Source: Tubiluchus corallicola (taxonomy: Eukaryota; Priapulida; Priapulimorpha; Priapulimorphida; Tubiluchidae). From it: a DNA stretch of 64,000 nt. The stretch lies in contig JAQGDQ010000032.1 of the NCBI GenBank assembly GCA_030141605.1, positions 231,501 to 295,500 of the forward strand, in the 5' to 3' direction. The notes beneath the pieces were generated by a model, which saw only the letters and a list, made by a program, of their open reading frames with translations, ran no database searches and had not been told where the DNA came from. Positions 46,501 through 61,200 of this stretch are shown in pieces (the stretch's first letter is position 1; each line of letters begins with the position of its first letter). A program made the translations under genes and the position numbers.

Positions 46501-49500
46501 TTGCCTTGTGGGTTGCGAACTCTGTCATAAGATCAGTGGCAGACAGTCGATGTAAGAATGTTGATAAGATCTTTAACGTGCTTATGCACATTGATTTGTT
46601 TATTATCTTGATAAACGAAGGTAGACCTATATTTTGGCGTCCTGGTCCTTTTTATATCAAAGTTTTCACTTGAAACTAGCATATGGCGAAAGCGAACAAA
46701 ATATATTGCCTGAATACGGATCATTCAGTCTGTTAGTCTGTCAGTTAGTTAATCAGTCAAAGATTTTTCAGTTAGTCAAGTGAAGAAAATAGTAAAATAA
46801 ACAAACGAGCGAAAAACGCGCAAAAAACTGAGCAAGCTGTCAGAGCATACAGAAGAAAAAATTTGTCGTCATCTACATCTGAGTTTTTGCCAAACTGTTG
46901 TCTAAATAATTAGCTAGCTTCTCAGCATCTAAGGATCTATGTGACATTTATTTAGACGATAATTCACACCCAGTATCTCAGGTGAGGTTACTCAGATGGT
47001 AAGGCTACCTAGTGCGTAATGGTGCTTTTGCACTTGCTTCAGGTTCAGTTCCCGACTTCGTTCGCATCTTTTTCCCACTGGCCACTGCTTATCAAATTAG
47101 CAGGAAGGTTATTTGCTATCCATTATGAGACCTCAGGTTTATCAGTTGCAATCATAACAATTGATAATCTTCAGATAACATCGAAAATTTTGGAGAAAAA
47201 TTTTTTATAATCAGATTGCATAATTAAATTTGCTTTGACGCATATTACGTTGTATCAGCGAAAACTTTCGAGTACAGTACGTCCGCGTCTACAGTCTCTT
47301 CTCATGTTGTTGTTTTTGAACGAACTGACAAAAAATTGCGTAAACAACGCACCACAGAAAGTGAAAACTGGCCACCTGTTTATTATTACGTGGTTGACAG
47401 GAATGTTCAAAAAAGCTGTCAAAATTGCGCCAAACTGTTTATTTATTTTACAGCCGTAATTATCACAGTTATTATTTAAAATCGTAATTGTAGAATTTTC
47501 ATGATGGTGTTAATAGGGCATATACGCTATTATTTAAATCAATTTATTTTATCAAGTGCTAGTTGAAACTTGAAATTCAGAAAAAACAGTCCCAGTTTTT
47601 GTGAAACTAGGTAAAGCTTGTTGAAGTACACATTCAAAGGATCGATGCCTTTTTTATACAGACGCCTTGAAATAAGGCCACTGGGAACTCGAAGGTTACG
47701 ATAACCACTAATCTAGTCTTTGTTAATTAGGTGGGACGGCGCAATGGCTGACGTGTACGAAACAACGCCTCCTATGTCTACCTACTTACTTGCCTTTATC
47801 GTCTGTGATTTTCCTATGAGAAGCACCACGTCAAAGAACGGAATTGAGGTATGCGTGGCAATTTGTAAAATTTACGAAGCCATCGTAATTATTTGGCGGG
47901 CGGATCTATTACCGCAAGTACGTGATTGAGCAGGAAGCAAGCACTGCAACGGTTGCAGCATGAATAGATTCGTCCCTCACACACGCATATTTGTTGAGTT
48001 ATGATTCGTGATTTAGCTGCCGTTCCGCTGCATTTAATGCAAAAATTTTATCTGCCATATAATAATTATTGTTGAATCTATAGGGCGTATCTCCATGATG
48101 AAATTAAATTTTATGGCTGCTGCTGCCAATGATCGGGGCGTGTCCAATTTTTGCTAATATTAAATTCAGTCACTAAATCTTCATTTTGTGTGGACCAGTT
48201 AAAATAACATATATATATTACATACATATATATTACTTTAGGTTTAATGAAGTCAAAAAGTGAAACTTCCGTAATTACTCAGTCGTGTGTAATTATAAAG
48301 ATTTAGAGATAATTATTCTTCGTTGATTGGTTTATTATTAAATCTAAAATTTGCTGAAAATAACAAAGTTAAGCGGCTAAATGAAATAGAAGATGTTTAA
48401 GCAATCATATTTTATTCCGTTTCTCTTTACTTTACTTATTTTCCTTTCTTCATTCTTCTCCTCTTTTTCCGCCTTCCTCCCTTCTGATTCTACTCTTCTA
48501 CTGTTTCTTTTGCAAATTAGTACAAATATTAACATTTATTAATAAGGTAACCATATTAACTGACGTTTATGAATATTTAGATTAGGGCGATTTCAAGACC
48601 AGGGACTGCCAGACTAACAAAGTACGCCCTAAAAGCTGCCAGTCAAACAATAACATTCTTTACTGAGTTCTTTCACACGGATTTTCCACTCAAGAAGCTT
48701 GGTGAGTCTTCAAAATTTAGTAATTTTTTTAGTACATTGTATATTTCTAGTTCACGTTGACCAAAAAAGATAAAAATCGTTCTGGCTAAGTGATTGACAC
48801 GCTTATTTCTGCCGCTAAGATAAGTTATTTGCTTCAATTTAATTTGAAGGTGTTATACTTTTATCTAGAGTTTGCTTTAAATTAGCCGCTTGCCATTTGT
48901 CGTGTGCAGTTTCAAAAGTTTAGATATACGGGATTACCGTTTCCGTCAGAAAAGTGCTTTCTTGCTGTTACAGTGCAATCTGGACAGTACTATCACTTGC
49001 TGTTGGGGTGATTTTACCAGCGAAGCAAGGCAGATTTTCGTGCTTAAAAGAAGCACGTGCTAAAGTTTTAAAGGAAGCAAGGGCCAAACCTTCTGGGAAG
49101 TAAGGCTTATTTCAATGTATGGAGAAACTAAGAAAAGTGTGCTACGTGTCTCATGTAATTAGTAAAATCACTTTAAAGTCACGATCACTTCATGCTTGCG
49201 CACTCCCATTTTGAACGTCCGTTTTTCCACCAATGACGTCGTTCATCGCTTGAAGGAAAGCAGCACACTGTCAAGGTCCGTCAAAAGTATAAGTTTTTAC
49301 AAAAATTAAGTAGCTAATTTTGTAATTCTTTTGCATGACTGTTAGGTGAGCTGCAAAGGTTTGAATTAGTTTACGAAAAGTGATGATGCGCTTTCTAAAA
49401 GTCATGAAGTTCACCACGTTATAATTTTCAAGTGAATGGCGATTTTCACAGCGCCACAAGATTTCTAAACAGAGACAGTATAAATTAACTTTATGCTTTA

Positions 49501-52500
49501 TAGACAGTTTCTTTTTTTTGTAAACTTCTTAGTCATGTTTTTCTGAGTTCAGGTGATAACTGTAAAAGAAACTTAACATACAAAGTGACTTGTTTTTCAT
49601 TTAACTTTGAAAAACTCAGAGAAAAAGACAGTAAATGCAATAGATGCGGTCTGTAAATAAGCAGCAGGTCATTTTTACATTAAAACAAAAATCGAAATGC
49701 TTGGACTTGTATAGCCTAAAAAGTACTTTTTTATACCAAATGAATTTGATCCTTTTAATTACAAGCAAAAGCTAAAGGTGATCCTGGCAAACAGTAAGCT
49801 TAATTACTAAGTCACGTAACGTTAATCATTTGACATGTTCGTTTTATGCCATATAAGCTGAATGCATAGAGTTGGAAAAATAATGATAGCTGCCTTACCC
49901 AAAGCTTTTGCTTTGATTATAAATGACGCTAATTACGTGTGCGTTGCGCACACGTGTCTGTACAATGAAGCTACTAGAAAAACAGTTGCAAAGGTAAGAT
50001 ACCTAACTAAGCATGTAGTAAATAATTACCGGCCGACACAGCTTCGCATTCCAGTCGACTGGCTATGAACGTGTGGTATTGAGAGTAACGTCTGAAACAC
50101 TAAACTTAACTGGCATAACGTGTAACGTTGTTATTTTTGCACAAGTAACAATTGTACATATAAACCAATTGTAAAAGAACCAATTTTCCACAAATTATTT
50201 AAATCTGCTTCCCTAATTCCCGCGGTGTATGTAGGGCGTGTAATAATAAAAAACTCAAATTGGCAGCTTATAATAGAGCAGACAGCGGAAGTTCGCATTA
50301 AACTGCAGGCGTTAATGAGGAAATTAAGCATCTAAAATATAGAAAAGGAACAGAAAATAGCAATTTGCAGTTTTTCATTTGCTGCTTGAGGCGAAATTGT
50401 GAAATCTTAGAAGCAGAAAAATCTTCAAAACACATCGATTTTGACGCATCTTTGCTTGATCACTGTCTGACAGCCTGTTTGCAGCAAGAAAACCAACAAA
50501 TGGCAATAATATGATCAATACCGGAAGTGGAAAGCTCTCTGACTCCCGTTGTTATACTTGAGATAATGGCACACAATTTAGCATCTTCGTGATAACCATT
50601 TTATTGTAGGAGGGCAGAGTGATAACATTCCGCTACACTGCTTGATTGAAAATTGAAATCTAACATACGCCTCAGCTTCTTCCAACATTCGGGAAAATGC
50701 TGCCTTTTGTTTGGCTCATTTTAATTTCATGTAAATTTCAATAAGAAAACAATTAAGATGACGGTAACGTTGTTGCTGCCACTGATGATAACAGTGACTA
50801 TGATGACCATATTTATTATGACAGTGATAGTGATGATGATGACAACGACGACGACGACGATGATGATGATGATGATGATGATAATGATATTATTAATAGC
50901 TTTGATAGTTATTAGTTAGAAAAAGAAATGAACAAAACTATTATATTTATGAAGAAGATCGACTTATCAGCAAGTAAGCTACCAGAATCTAACATTAGAA
51001 ATATGTACTACCCAATCTACGGGACATTGCGCGAAAGCAATCTGCTTATGATGTGCGAGGTTTTTTTTAGATACATGTATTTTTATGTAGGCTGCGTAGA
51101 TAATTAATTAATATTGCTTAGTAAATTAATGTGGCTTTTTAAATTTGAAACTATTTTTTACCATTTGTATACACTCAGTAATTAAGTTTTTAACTATGCT
51201 GTGTTGTTTTAATAAATAAATGAATGAATGAATAAGCAAATAAATAAATAAACGAACAAAGGAATAAGCAAATAAATAAATAAAGTTGATGTGACAATTA
51301 TCCTAACAGTGTCTATTTTCATGGTCACAGTTTTCTGCAATTTTATGTATTGCACCTTTAACTGAATCAAAAAACGGAAAGGTGAGATGTGAAAATTTGG
51401 TTTTCTTTTATTATTCGTTTCAGATATGATAGCAATGCCGCAGTTTCTTGCAGGTGGGATGGAAAACTGGGGTTTAGCAGTTTTTCACGAATCGAAATTG
51501 TTGTGTAATGAGAGTTCATCTGACGTTTTTACACGTTACAGAGTAAGGCTAACAGTTGCCCATGAAGTAGCTCACCAGGTAAGTACAAACTGTTTCAGTG
51601 TCTACATTAGTATCTGTAACATATGAATACAGAATTTCAGGATTGCAGGTTTTCAGCAATTTTAGATGAATCGTAACCAATGTCTTCACGTTCTTCAAGT
51701 ACAGCCTACTCGGTGAAGCGATGACGCTTGTTTCAATAATTTTGCTGATGTAACAGCCTAGCTTAGCTCATTCAGGCTAGCTTAGTTGAGCATCTTCTTT
51801 GCAGTTTAGTTCTACAGTTAAACTGCGGTGAAATGACTTAAAAAACCTAAGTTAATCTGATTTTAACGGGCCTAGGCTGGTCTATGTTCGTCTCTAGAGC
51901 TTGATCAGCTAAGATGAAACGAATTTAAAAAACCTAACTGAGATGAACTTAAATTGAATTGAAATGAGAAGAGGAAAATTGAACTAAATTAATTCAAATA
52001 GAAGCATTTTGAAATGAAGAAATGAACTTAGGTGAATTAACTCGCAAAAATACAGACTTGTAATAAACTGACTTGAATTAAACTAGTGTAAGTCAAAATA
52101 ATGGGATAGCACAAATTTAACTGAACTGCACAGTGAGTTCCACTTTTCCAAAGATAGGCCAGTCTTCAAAGTTTCACAGTGTTGCTGTGTGTTTTCTGAG
52201 TAATTATATGTAAGTTTTTAAATTTTGAGGCACATGACAGTTGGTGTAAATCTGAATTTGGGGTTTTTTAAGCCTAATCATGATTTTGTGATGAGAGTTT
52301 CCATTTAGCAAACTGATGTTATTTCTATCGCATAATAATTCTAGAAACCTGTGTGGTCCGTTTCCTCAGTTGATCTAGTAACAATTGCTGCAAGCTATAT
52401 AGTTTGTTTTGTTGTGTTTTACGGAGGAAAATGTAAACGATATATCTGGAACGAAGGTTGGAATGTGACTTCAGTAGCTTCTTCTTACCGCGAAGCTGCA

Positions 52501-54685
52501 GCACTCTGGGTTAATGTTTCGTCCTTGCTTGTTGTAGTTCATGGCCCATAGCCCTGGACATCGTGCAAAATTACTGGAGGCTAAAAATTTTTTGCATATT
52601 TTGCTCTATGGCGCAGATTTATTATTTTCCTGCATTATCTGCATTGTACCGAGGCAGGCTTGGAAAATGGTTGCCCAGAAAGAGTGTAAATAACCATATT
52701 TTTTGCAAAAATGAAATGATCTTAGTTTTATAAGTTTTATAATACACCAGTCTCCAATATAATATCCAAGTCTTCATATAGCGATATGTCAATCATCCTA
52801 TGTCGCCTTCTAACTAAACTTGTCACAAGTTCGTTGTTATTAAACTTATAAGAGAGTGTAGTTTAACTTTGTTGCAAGCAGCAAAATTAGTAATTCGTGT
52901 ATTTATTAGTAAACGTATTAGCAAACTTCATTAAATATATTCTAACCAAAGCCCAGATTCGAACTCTTTGGGCTACTCGCTTGCGAAATAATTCTATAAA
53001 GCTGTCTAGATAATTTGCAGTCTCGTTCTCGTTCTTAGTTGTTCAGGTAATAAGTTTTTATACCATGACATCACAATAAAGTTGCTCCGTTTTCCAAGTT
53101 TCTACTATACGATAAAATAAATTGGCGGCTTTCCACATAGCATGTTCACGAAGAAACGGAATCATGACAATAATAAATAGCGTTTTAAATAACATGTCCA
53201 GGCAGTTGGGAAGAAAAAACTCAATAGATGGGTAACCCAATGCTTCGCATTCTGAACTAGTTTATGATATAATTACATTTGCCTCAAAATAATCCTCACA
53301 AAAACTTAATGCTTTCTATTTTTTCCTGAAGCTAAAACTAAACTCTAATCTCCATCTACGCCATCTCGCTCTTAGCCTTGAAGTGAGTTACTGGGAAGTT
53401 ACTGAACACAGAAACGATTGACGCTGTCAATGATGTTTAAATAACTGTTCTTTCTAAAAGGGTTTTTGATATCTAAAAAGAAATGTTGAACAATCATAAG
53501 TATGCTGACTAATTATATATATGTATACACTAACTCATTGTATTGTATTGTATTGTATTGTCAATTGTAATATTATTGTATTATTTATGTTCAGTTATAT
53601 GTGAGCGCATATATGTGACAATATGCGAATAAAGATAGCACATATAATAATATATAATATAATATAATATAATATAATATAATATAATATAATGTAATGT
53701 AATGTAATGTAATGTAATGTAATGTAATGTAATGTAATGCAATGCAATGCAATGCAATGCAATGCAATGCAATGCAATGCAATCCAATGCAATGCAATAC
53801 AATGCAATGCAATGCAATGCAATACAATACAATACAATACAATACAATACAATACAATACAATACAATCAATACAATACAATACAATACAATACAATACA
53901 ATACAATACAATACAATACAATACAATACAATACAATACAATACAATACAATACAATACAATACAATACAATACAATACAATACAATACAATACAATACA
54001 ATACAATACAATCAATACAATACAATACAATACAATACAATACAATACAATACAATACAATACAATACAATACAATACAATACAATACAATACAATACAA
54101 TACAATACAATACAATACAATACAATATAATATAATATATAATATACTACATATAATATATTAAGCATTTGCTGAGTAGCTGAGCTACAGAAATTGACGC
54201 GCAGTTCACATTTTTTGCTTCTAGTGGTTTGGAGATTTAGTTACTCCATCATGGTGGGATGACTTATGGTTGAACGAAGGATTTGCCTCTTATGTAGCGC
54301 AGTTGGGAGCACATGATTTTGAAGCAGTGGGAACAGTGGTAAAATGTCTATATACACATATTGTCTCAAATGGTTTTGCAAATTAATAAAGCCTCACTTT
54401 GACATAGTGAATTCTAGGTTACATTTTTAACTTTCAGGCTTAAACGCAGGTCAGAAGGCATGCGACACTAACCACGACATGTCAATTAATCAGTTAATAG
54501 AAACTGACTTGAAAGTAATCATACAACAGTGCCTATTATCTTTCATGTCACAGCCAATTAAAGAACGCGCTTTTTTAAGAATAAAGAGATACCGAAAAGT
54601 TTAAACTGATGTCTGTTTGCCATTTTGCTGCCAGCTTCTCTTTCTCCCCTCTCCCTTCCTCTGTTTCTCGCCTCACTCTCATCTT

Positions 54686-54721
<36 letters not shown>

Positions 54722-57700
54722 TCTCTCTTTCCCTCTCTATCTTCACCCCTCCCTCTCTTTCCCATGCTCTCCCTCTCTTTCTCCAATAATTAAAAATAAG
54801 TAATAAATGAATTACCAACGTCTTTTGTTTCATCTTCTAGGATGGGCTTATTGTTGCTAGAGAAATGGCACCAGCCATGGTTAGCGATTCTTTAATTTCG
54901 TCACATCCGGTCAGCGCCACAGTGCATGATCCAAAAGAAATTGGTCATATATTTGATGCCATATCATACTACAAGGTAATCATATGTTTTATTAGCTGCT
55001 GCTGATATTTGTAGTTGCTAACTAACGTTGTCATTGTCAGTGTTGTTGTTCTTGAAAATGCCGTCGTCGTCGTCATCGTCGTTGTAGTTGTTACTACTGT
55101 TGGTGCTGTTGCTGCTGAAATGCTGTATGCTGCTGTTGTGATTGATACAGATGCTGCTCTAGCTGTGTTGCTAATACTGCTAGCGGTGGTGCCATCATTA
55201 TTGTCATCGCTGCTCCTCTTGTTGCTGCTGCTGCCATTGCTTATGTGTAGTTCCTGTTGTTGTTGTTGATGATGCTGTTGCTTTTGTTGCTTTAAGAATA
55301 GTCCAGCTGATTTTGGTTTTCTATTTGAATAGAAAATTCTTTAAATATTTGGCTGTTTTAATAGATTTTAAAGCTCGCATTTCTATTTTCAGGGCGCTTC
55401 ACTAATAAGAATGATGAGAGCAATGTTGGGCGATGCTGTTTTCAGAAATGGACTTAAAGTAAGCTCACTTGGAGAACTAAAATTTTCTGCCAGTTTTTTA
55501 CCTCATTTCCATGATCCATTGATTTTTCCAGTCTTTGCCAAGTGACCAAAGTAAAGGGTGTTCAATTTGTTTTTTTGGGGGGGGGAGTTGTATGGACACA
55601 TTTGCATATATAAATTTTTCAGTTTTTGTCATTTACATATATTATAGATTAAACCATTACCAATGAATAATAGTTATTAATGTGGGATAGATAATGCCCA
55701 AATTAAATAGTATTTTTCAATAATTCTTTTCCAAAATCTTTGCTTCCCACATTATGATTCTTCTTTTTATAACATTAGTGATAGTCGATATCAACGTCTT
55801 CGCATAAAATATTGCATTAATCATTGCAGTTTGTTTCATTGTAGGGTTATGTGACCGGTTGTGTGTTTTATGCAGTATTAAAATCTTAATTTTAATTGAT
55901 TTCAGCCAACTAGTAAAAGTAGTGACTATTCTTCTAAATCCTAAGACTACTTTCGCCAAGCCATTAGCGCCTTATGGATGGTAGAATCATTTGTTAAGTA
56001 ACATATTAATGTAGTAATGGATGATGCGAATTCGGTTGGTGGGCGTGCATTGATTCAAATCTTTCCTGTTGTGTAGAACACATAGAGCGCATTAAGACAA
56101 GGAACAGTGTTCATGTAAGAACCGAGTGAGGGCGTTGGAACTGCTAGATTTATGTTAAATTCATGAAAGCACCCACAAGCAGAGTGTTCTTATAAATTTA
56201 GTATTAAGTTTGTTACCCTAGCCCTACGCTAGGCTAACTGAGATGATATCTGAGTTACGCTGTGTATGATGTAGATAACGCAGCAATATACACATTTTGT
56301 ATAGACCCATAACGCATAATTTTTGAATTTATTTCTGAGCGTATTTGGGTTTTAAGAAAACGATGTAAAAATTCAATAATTAGCTAGTTTGCAGCAACTA
56401 GAAATTTCAAGAAGAAGTTGTACTACGACAACAGATTTACTATGACTACCCCTCTTTTTTGCCTACATAGTTGTTGAATACGGAAACTAACTAACCAACT
56501 GAATATGTAATTACAGGTTAGTTATAGAGATGTGTATCTTATGTGTATGCAGTCAGCAATTTAGTTGCTTTCCTTATTAAAATATTGACTGTATCCTCGT
56601 TTACTATGCTTGCAGACGTTTCTTCAAAATCATGCATATAGCACAGCCACCACAGCAGATCTGTGGACAGCATTAGGAGCAACAGCACGCAAATATGGAG
56701 CCGACATCGACGTGAAAGACATCATGAAGAAATGGACGGACCAGATAGGTTACCCAGTCGTCACACTGTCCAGAGTACCATCTGGTGGACAAATTCATAT
56801 TAGCCAAGAGAGGTACCTGATGCTGCGGAATGCGACAATAGATCTCAACCAAAAAAAGTGAGTTAGATTGCCAATGTTCAATGTTAATGTCTCTGTAAAG
56901 GTGTTTGTGCTCTGTTGTCCACCCAACGCTATCGCGTAAACAAAAAGGTATTTTCTATGTTTAAATTCCAATCAGCCGAGCAATCAAAGTAAAAATCCGA
57001 TGTTCTTTGCAAGGTGGCAGAAGGCCTAATCACAGTGTTAGGTGGTTGAACGATTTTTAGTAATGTATAGAGTATGGTGCCTACAGTAACAGTCAAGAGC
57101 CTTGATTTGATTTGATTTGAAAAGTAACCAAACAGGTATTCTTGGAAATGTATGCAAACCATACTTCTGGACAGCAAATGCGATATGATCGGCCGCAAAG
57201 TGGTTAAAACAATCAAGATTTACATTGGTTGCGTGCCATGCGAAATTTAAAAAGAAAAATGCCATAGTTGGCTCAACCATTTGCACAAACTAGTTAACGC
57301 ACGGTGTTGCGTTATTGTTCTCATAATAACTGCAGCAAGCATGCCGAGTCGTTACTGGGTTAAGCTGATTCCCAGTGAAAATAATCGCTGGTAAATAGCG
57401 TATTTTTTTTATAGACACCGTAGCCAATCAACAACAAAAACTCTTACATTGGAGTGTACAACAATCACTCTGAAACTAATCGGCTAAACTACATTTTCTC
57501 GTTTGTCTCGTTTAGCGGAGCTACCGGTCCGTGTAAATTTTATAACCCTTGATTTATAAAATGGCTGGTGACATTTAAGGGATCACTCATAAAACTGGTG
57601 TAACATCAGAAACAAATTGGCAATGAAAATGATAAGCGATAATATAAGCAAAATTGCGTCATGTCTATGGGATTGGGTTACACAGGCAAATTCCACAAGG

Positions 57701-58227
57701 GATCCCGTTTCTGATGTTTAATTTCAAATTCATTTGCATTTGCCGTTTATGTTCTTGGCAACAACGTGAATATCAGCAACAAAATCTAGAATTATTACTG
57801 CTCAAAATCATACAGTTTACAAATTTTTTACGGAATTTTTGGTTAATGTTTAGCGACGATTGATGTTTAAATCTAATGCTAGAGCATCTCTAAACAAACT
57901 ACACAAATAACGTTTACTTTATTCAATAGCTGCCATTTGGTTTGTTTAAATTTATGTGGAATTGTTCAGTAAATTATGACTATTAACGTTTTATCACCTG
58001 TTTGAGTAAACTATGATATTGTCTTTAATTGTCTAGATTCGTGTGGAAAGTTCCGATAACAATAACAACAAAGTCAGAAAGAGACTTTGATGAACCACGG
58101 CTAATTTGGTTAACTGAGAAAGATGGTAAGCTGAATGTTAGGCTTACTTACGGCGGATAGTAATATTAGGATTTCTTTTTATTGATAATTATAGCAAGTT
58201 AGTTACAATCTTACATTTGTTTGTTTG

Positions 58228-58259
<32 letters not shown>

Positions 58260-61200
58260 TGCGTGTGTGTAGGACAACGAGAAATATGCTGCACATGTCT
58301 ATTACTCTTACAAGTGTCGAATTTTTCGTCTAAATTGGCTCCAATTTCCAAATAACCCATGTACGCAAGACTAGCTGTGTCGAAATGTTTTGCGGTGATG
58401 CGTCCAAATGTGTGAAATTTATTTTGTGTCCCTCAAACGCTTACTGGCAATGCACAAAATAGAAAATTAAATTTACTTGTCTTTACGAATATTCATGTTC
58501 ATCATTGTTCAAATTAAATCATTCTTCTAATTTCAGCTTACTTCGATACGGATTACATTAAAGATGATGACTGGATCATTGCCAACATCAAGATGAGAGC
58601 ATTTTTTCGAGTTAATTATGATCGACAAAACTGGGAGGATCTCATAAGACAGCTGTATTTCAACCACGAGGTACAATATTTATTTGCTTAAAAATCTGCT
58701 GATAAAAATTAAAGGAATATTTTCACTATAATTAATTAATGAAAAATTATTAACGATTATCACAACGATAAAATTACAGAAACGAAAAATGCGAATATCA
58801 GTGTCCTCGCAAAATATAATACATTATAGTTAACCACGCCGTGGTCATAACTGAATTAATTATGTAAATAACAAGGTGCGCACTTCTATATAGCTATTTC
58901 ATTACTTCACAATGAAAAACCATTTAATATTCTTGTTGTACATTTGACTGCTAAACGGTATTTTTAATTAAGAAAAAAGAAGCAAAAATAATTCTTGTAT
59001 AAGATCTTTTCGAGACAAATAAAGAAAATCGTTAACACATTAAATGATTCGATATCAATAAACCTGAAGAGTAATGGCTTCAGTTCAGAAACTAAGTTAC
59101 TTAGTAGGCGTAAGTCAACCTAATCCTTAGACCAAGCCATCATAAGCACTTGTTTTGAAATGGCCTCAAAGGTGTTTTATGTTTCAGCTAGTAGATGCAG
59201 TTAATAGAGGACAGCTCATTGATGACGCATTCTGGCTGGCACGTTCTGGACATGTAGAACAACCTATACCCTTCAAAATAATACGATATTTGGTAAAAGA
59301 AACCGAGTACTTGCCGTGGAAACTGGCGTTTGACAACTTTTATGAACTCTATGGTTTACTTTCTTTATCACGATCTTTCGGCAACTTTAAGGTAAGCTTA
59401 AAGCACGCCGTTAAAGGAAAGAACATCACTTCGCATGGTTTTTTACTGTTATTACTTAAACTTAGAAAAATATAACTAAGAAATTTGCAAAAAATCGTCT
59501 ATGAAGCCCAAAGGCAATTTATACTACCAATGTATAAAAGTTTTCAGGCGCAGTGGTTGCCGCCGTTCACTTAAAATTGTGATGTAACTGGTGGACTATG
59601 TGCCTATTCGTAAGCATGCGCTGCTTAAACTAATTCAAGCATGTGCAGCTTAAGTAATATTCATGCAAAAATATCACAAAATTAGTTATCTAATTTTTTG
59701 TAGTTATACTTTTAACGATAAATTTACAGCGCTGTGCTTTTCTTCAGTCGATGAACGACGTCATTGGTGGAAAAATGGGGCGTTCAAAATGGGAACGACC
59801 CAGCGTGAAATGATCGCGACTTTAAAATGATTTCACTAATTACACTAAGTGCTTATCACACTTTTATTACTAAATCTTTCTAACACTTTTCGCAAACATT
59901 GAAATATGCCTAGCTTTCCGGGACGCTTGGTCTTTCCTTGAACTCGAAAAAGTAAAGAATGCGAAAAATTAGGTTTCTGATATTCATAGTTTCCACATTA
60001 ATCTGTAAATGGTGGAAAACTACAGTATGATAAGTTAACAATGAGTAAGCAGAAGCACAAGAAAGCAGTTGTGAAAACCGAAGACTTTTTAAAGCTGTAG
60101 CCTATTTCGTGTAGGCCATCTGCACAGATTGAAAAAACTTTCACTGCAAAATAAGAAATTGAATACTTAACTAGTTGTGTTGACTGTAATTAAATAAATT
60201 AATCTATTGCTTGATTTTAAAGCTTCTTTTTATATATACTTTTCACAACTCTTTGGAATCATGATCAATTTTTTGTATGTTTATTACTTAGCTGTGGAAA
60301 CATGGTCACTTTTTGGTATGTCTAATACTTACTTATGAAAACATTATCATATCTGGTATGTTTATTATTTAGCCATTTAAGTAAGCTACCATAATTACCT
60401 AGAAAAATATTGCTACATCTTTGCCAATAATTTATTCTTCTGTTGGTGTCATGAAACATGTTTATGTACCATTCTGTTTAAAAGCAGTATGCATGATTAA
60501 ATAAACAGAATTCTATTAAATTGGTTTATGATTAAATCTGGAAATGTCTTTTTGGTTTTGCAGACTTACGTGGTAAAACTGTTATCACCTATGTATGATG
60601 AATTAGGCTGGAAGGAAGCCATCGTGGACGATGCTATGAAAATGTGAGTTGCTAGTGAAATATTTAAGAACAAATAATAGATAATAGATTTTAATGTATT
60701 GCTCTGTGCAATCCTCCAAATGCAGATGTCAGTTTGTAAACCCTTATCATCGTTCGTTTCATATTAGATCTTAACCCCATATAATTACGACGCACAAAGC
60801 AAATATTATGTAACATCAACTGAATGAGCGCCTTCTATGGGTTAGTGATGATAGTCTAAATGTGGACATTGGCTAAAATCGTCTCCCTTTTATACGCATT
60901 TTCTCAATATATATTTTTTTATGAAACAATAGGCTTCTGGAAACCCCACTGGTTTATATCTTGTTGTTACATTGTTTTTTTTGGTAAAACCAAAAGTGCA
61001 CTTTTAATTGATTGCCCATTAAAACATTTATCAGCTTCCTGATGGGTCTTCATTCTTGAATAAGCCAGTTAAAATGACTACCCTAAGCTGCAATGCCAAC
61101 TCTTATTGATTTCTGATGTCATATAGAGTCTTTCGAAAAAACTTTGATTTGACGAAAATACCAAGTTGTTCTGACCGAGCATTGAACTTTTTGATGCGCA

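Noticed and set aside
52915-52990. tRNA-like B box on the minus strand (GAGTTCGAATCTGGG)
   Set aside because: No A box at a proper place and no cloverleaf; possibly a SINE scrap or chance.
53581-54168. Long repetitive frames on both strands (up to 195 codons)
   Set aside because: A pentanucleotide array lacking stop codons is open in several frames on both strands.
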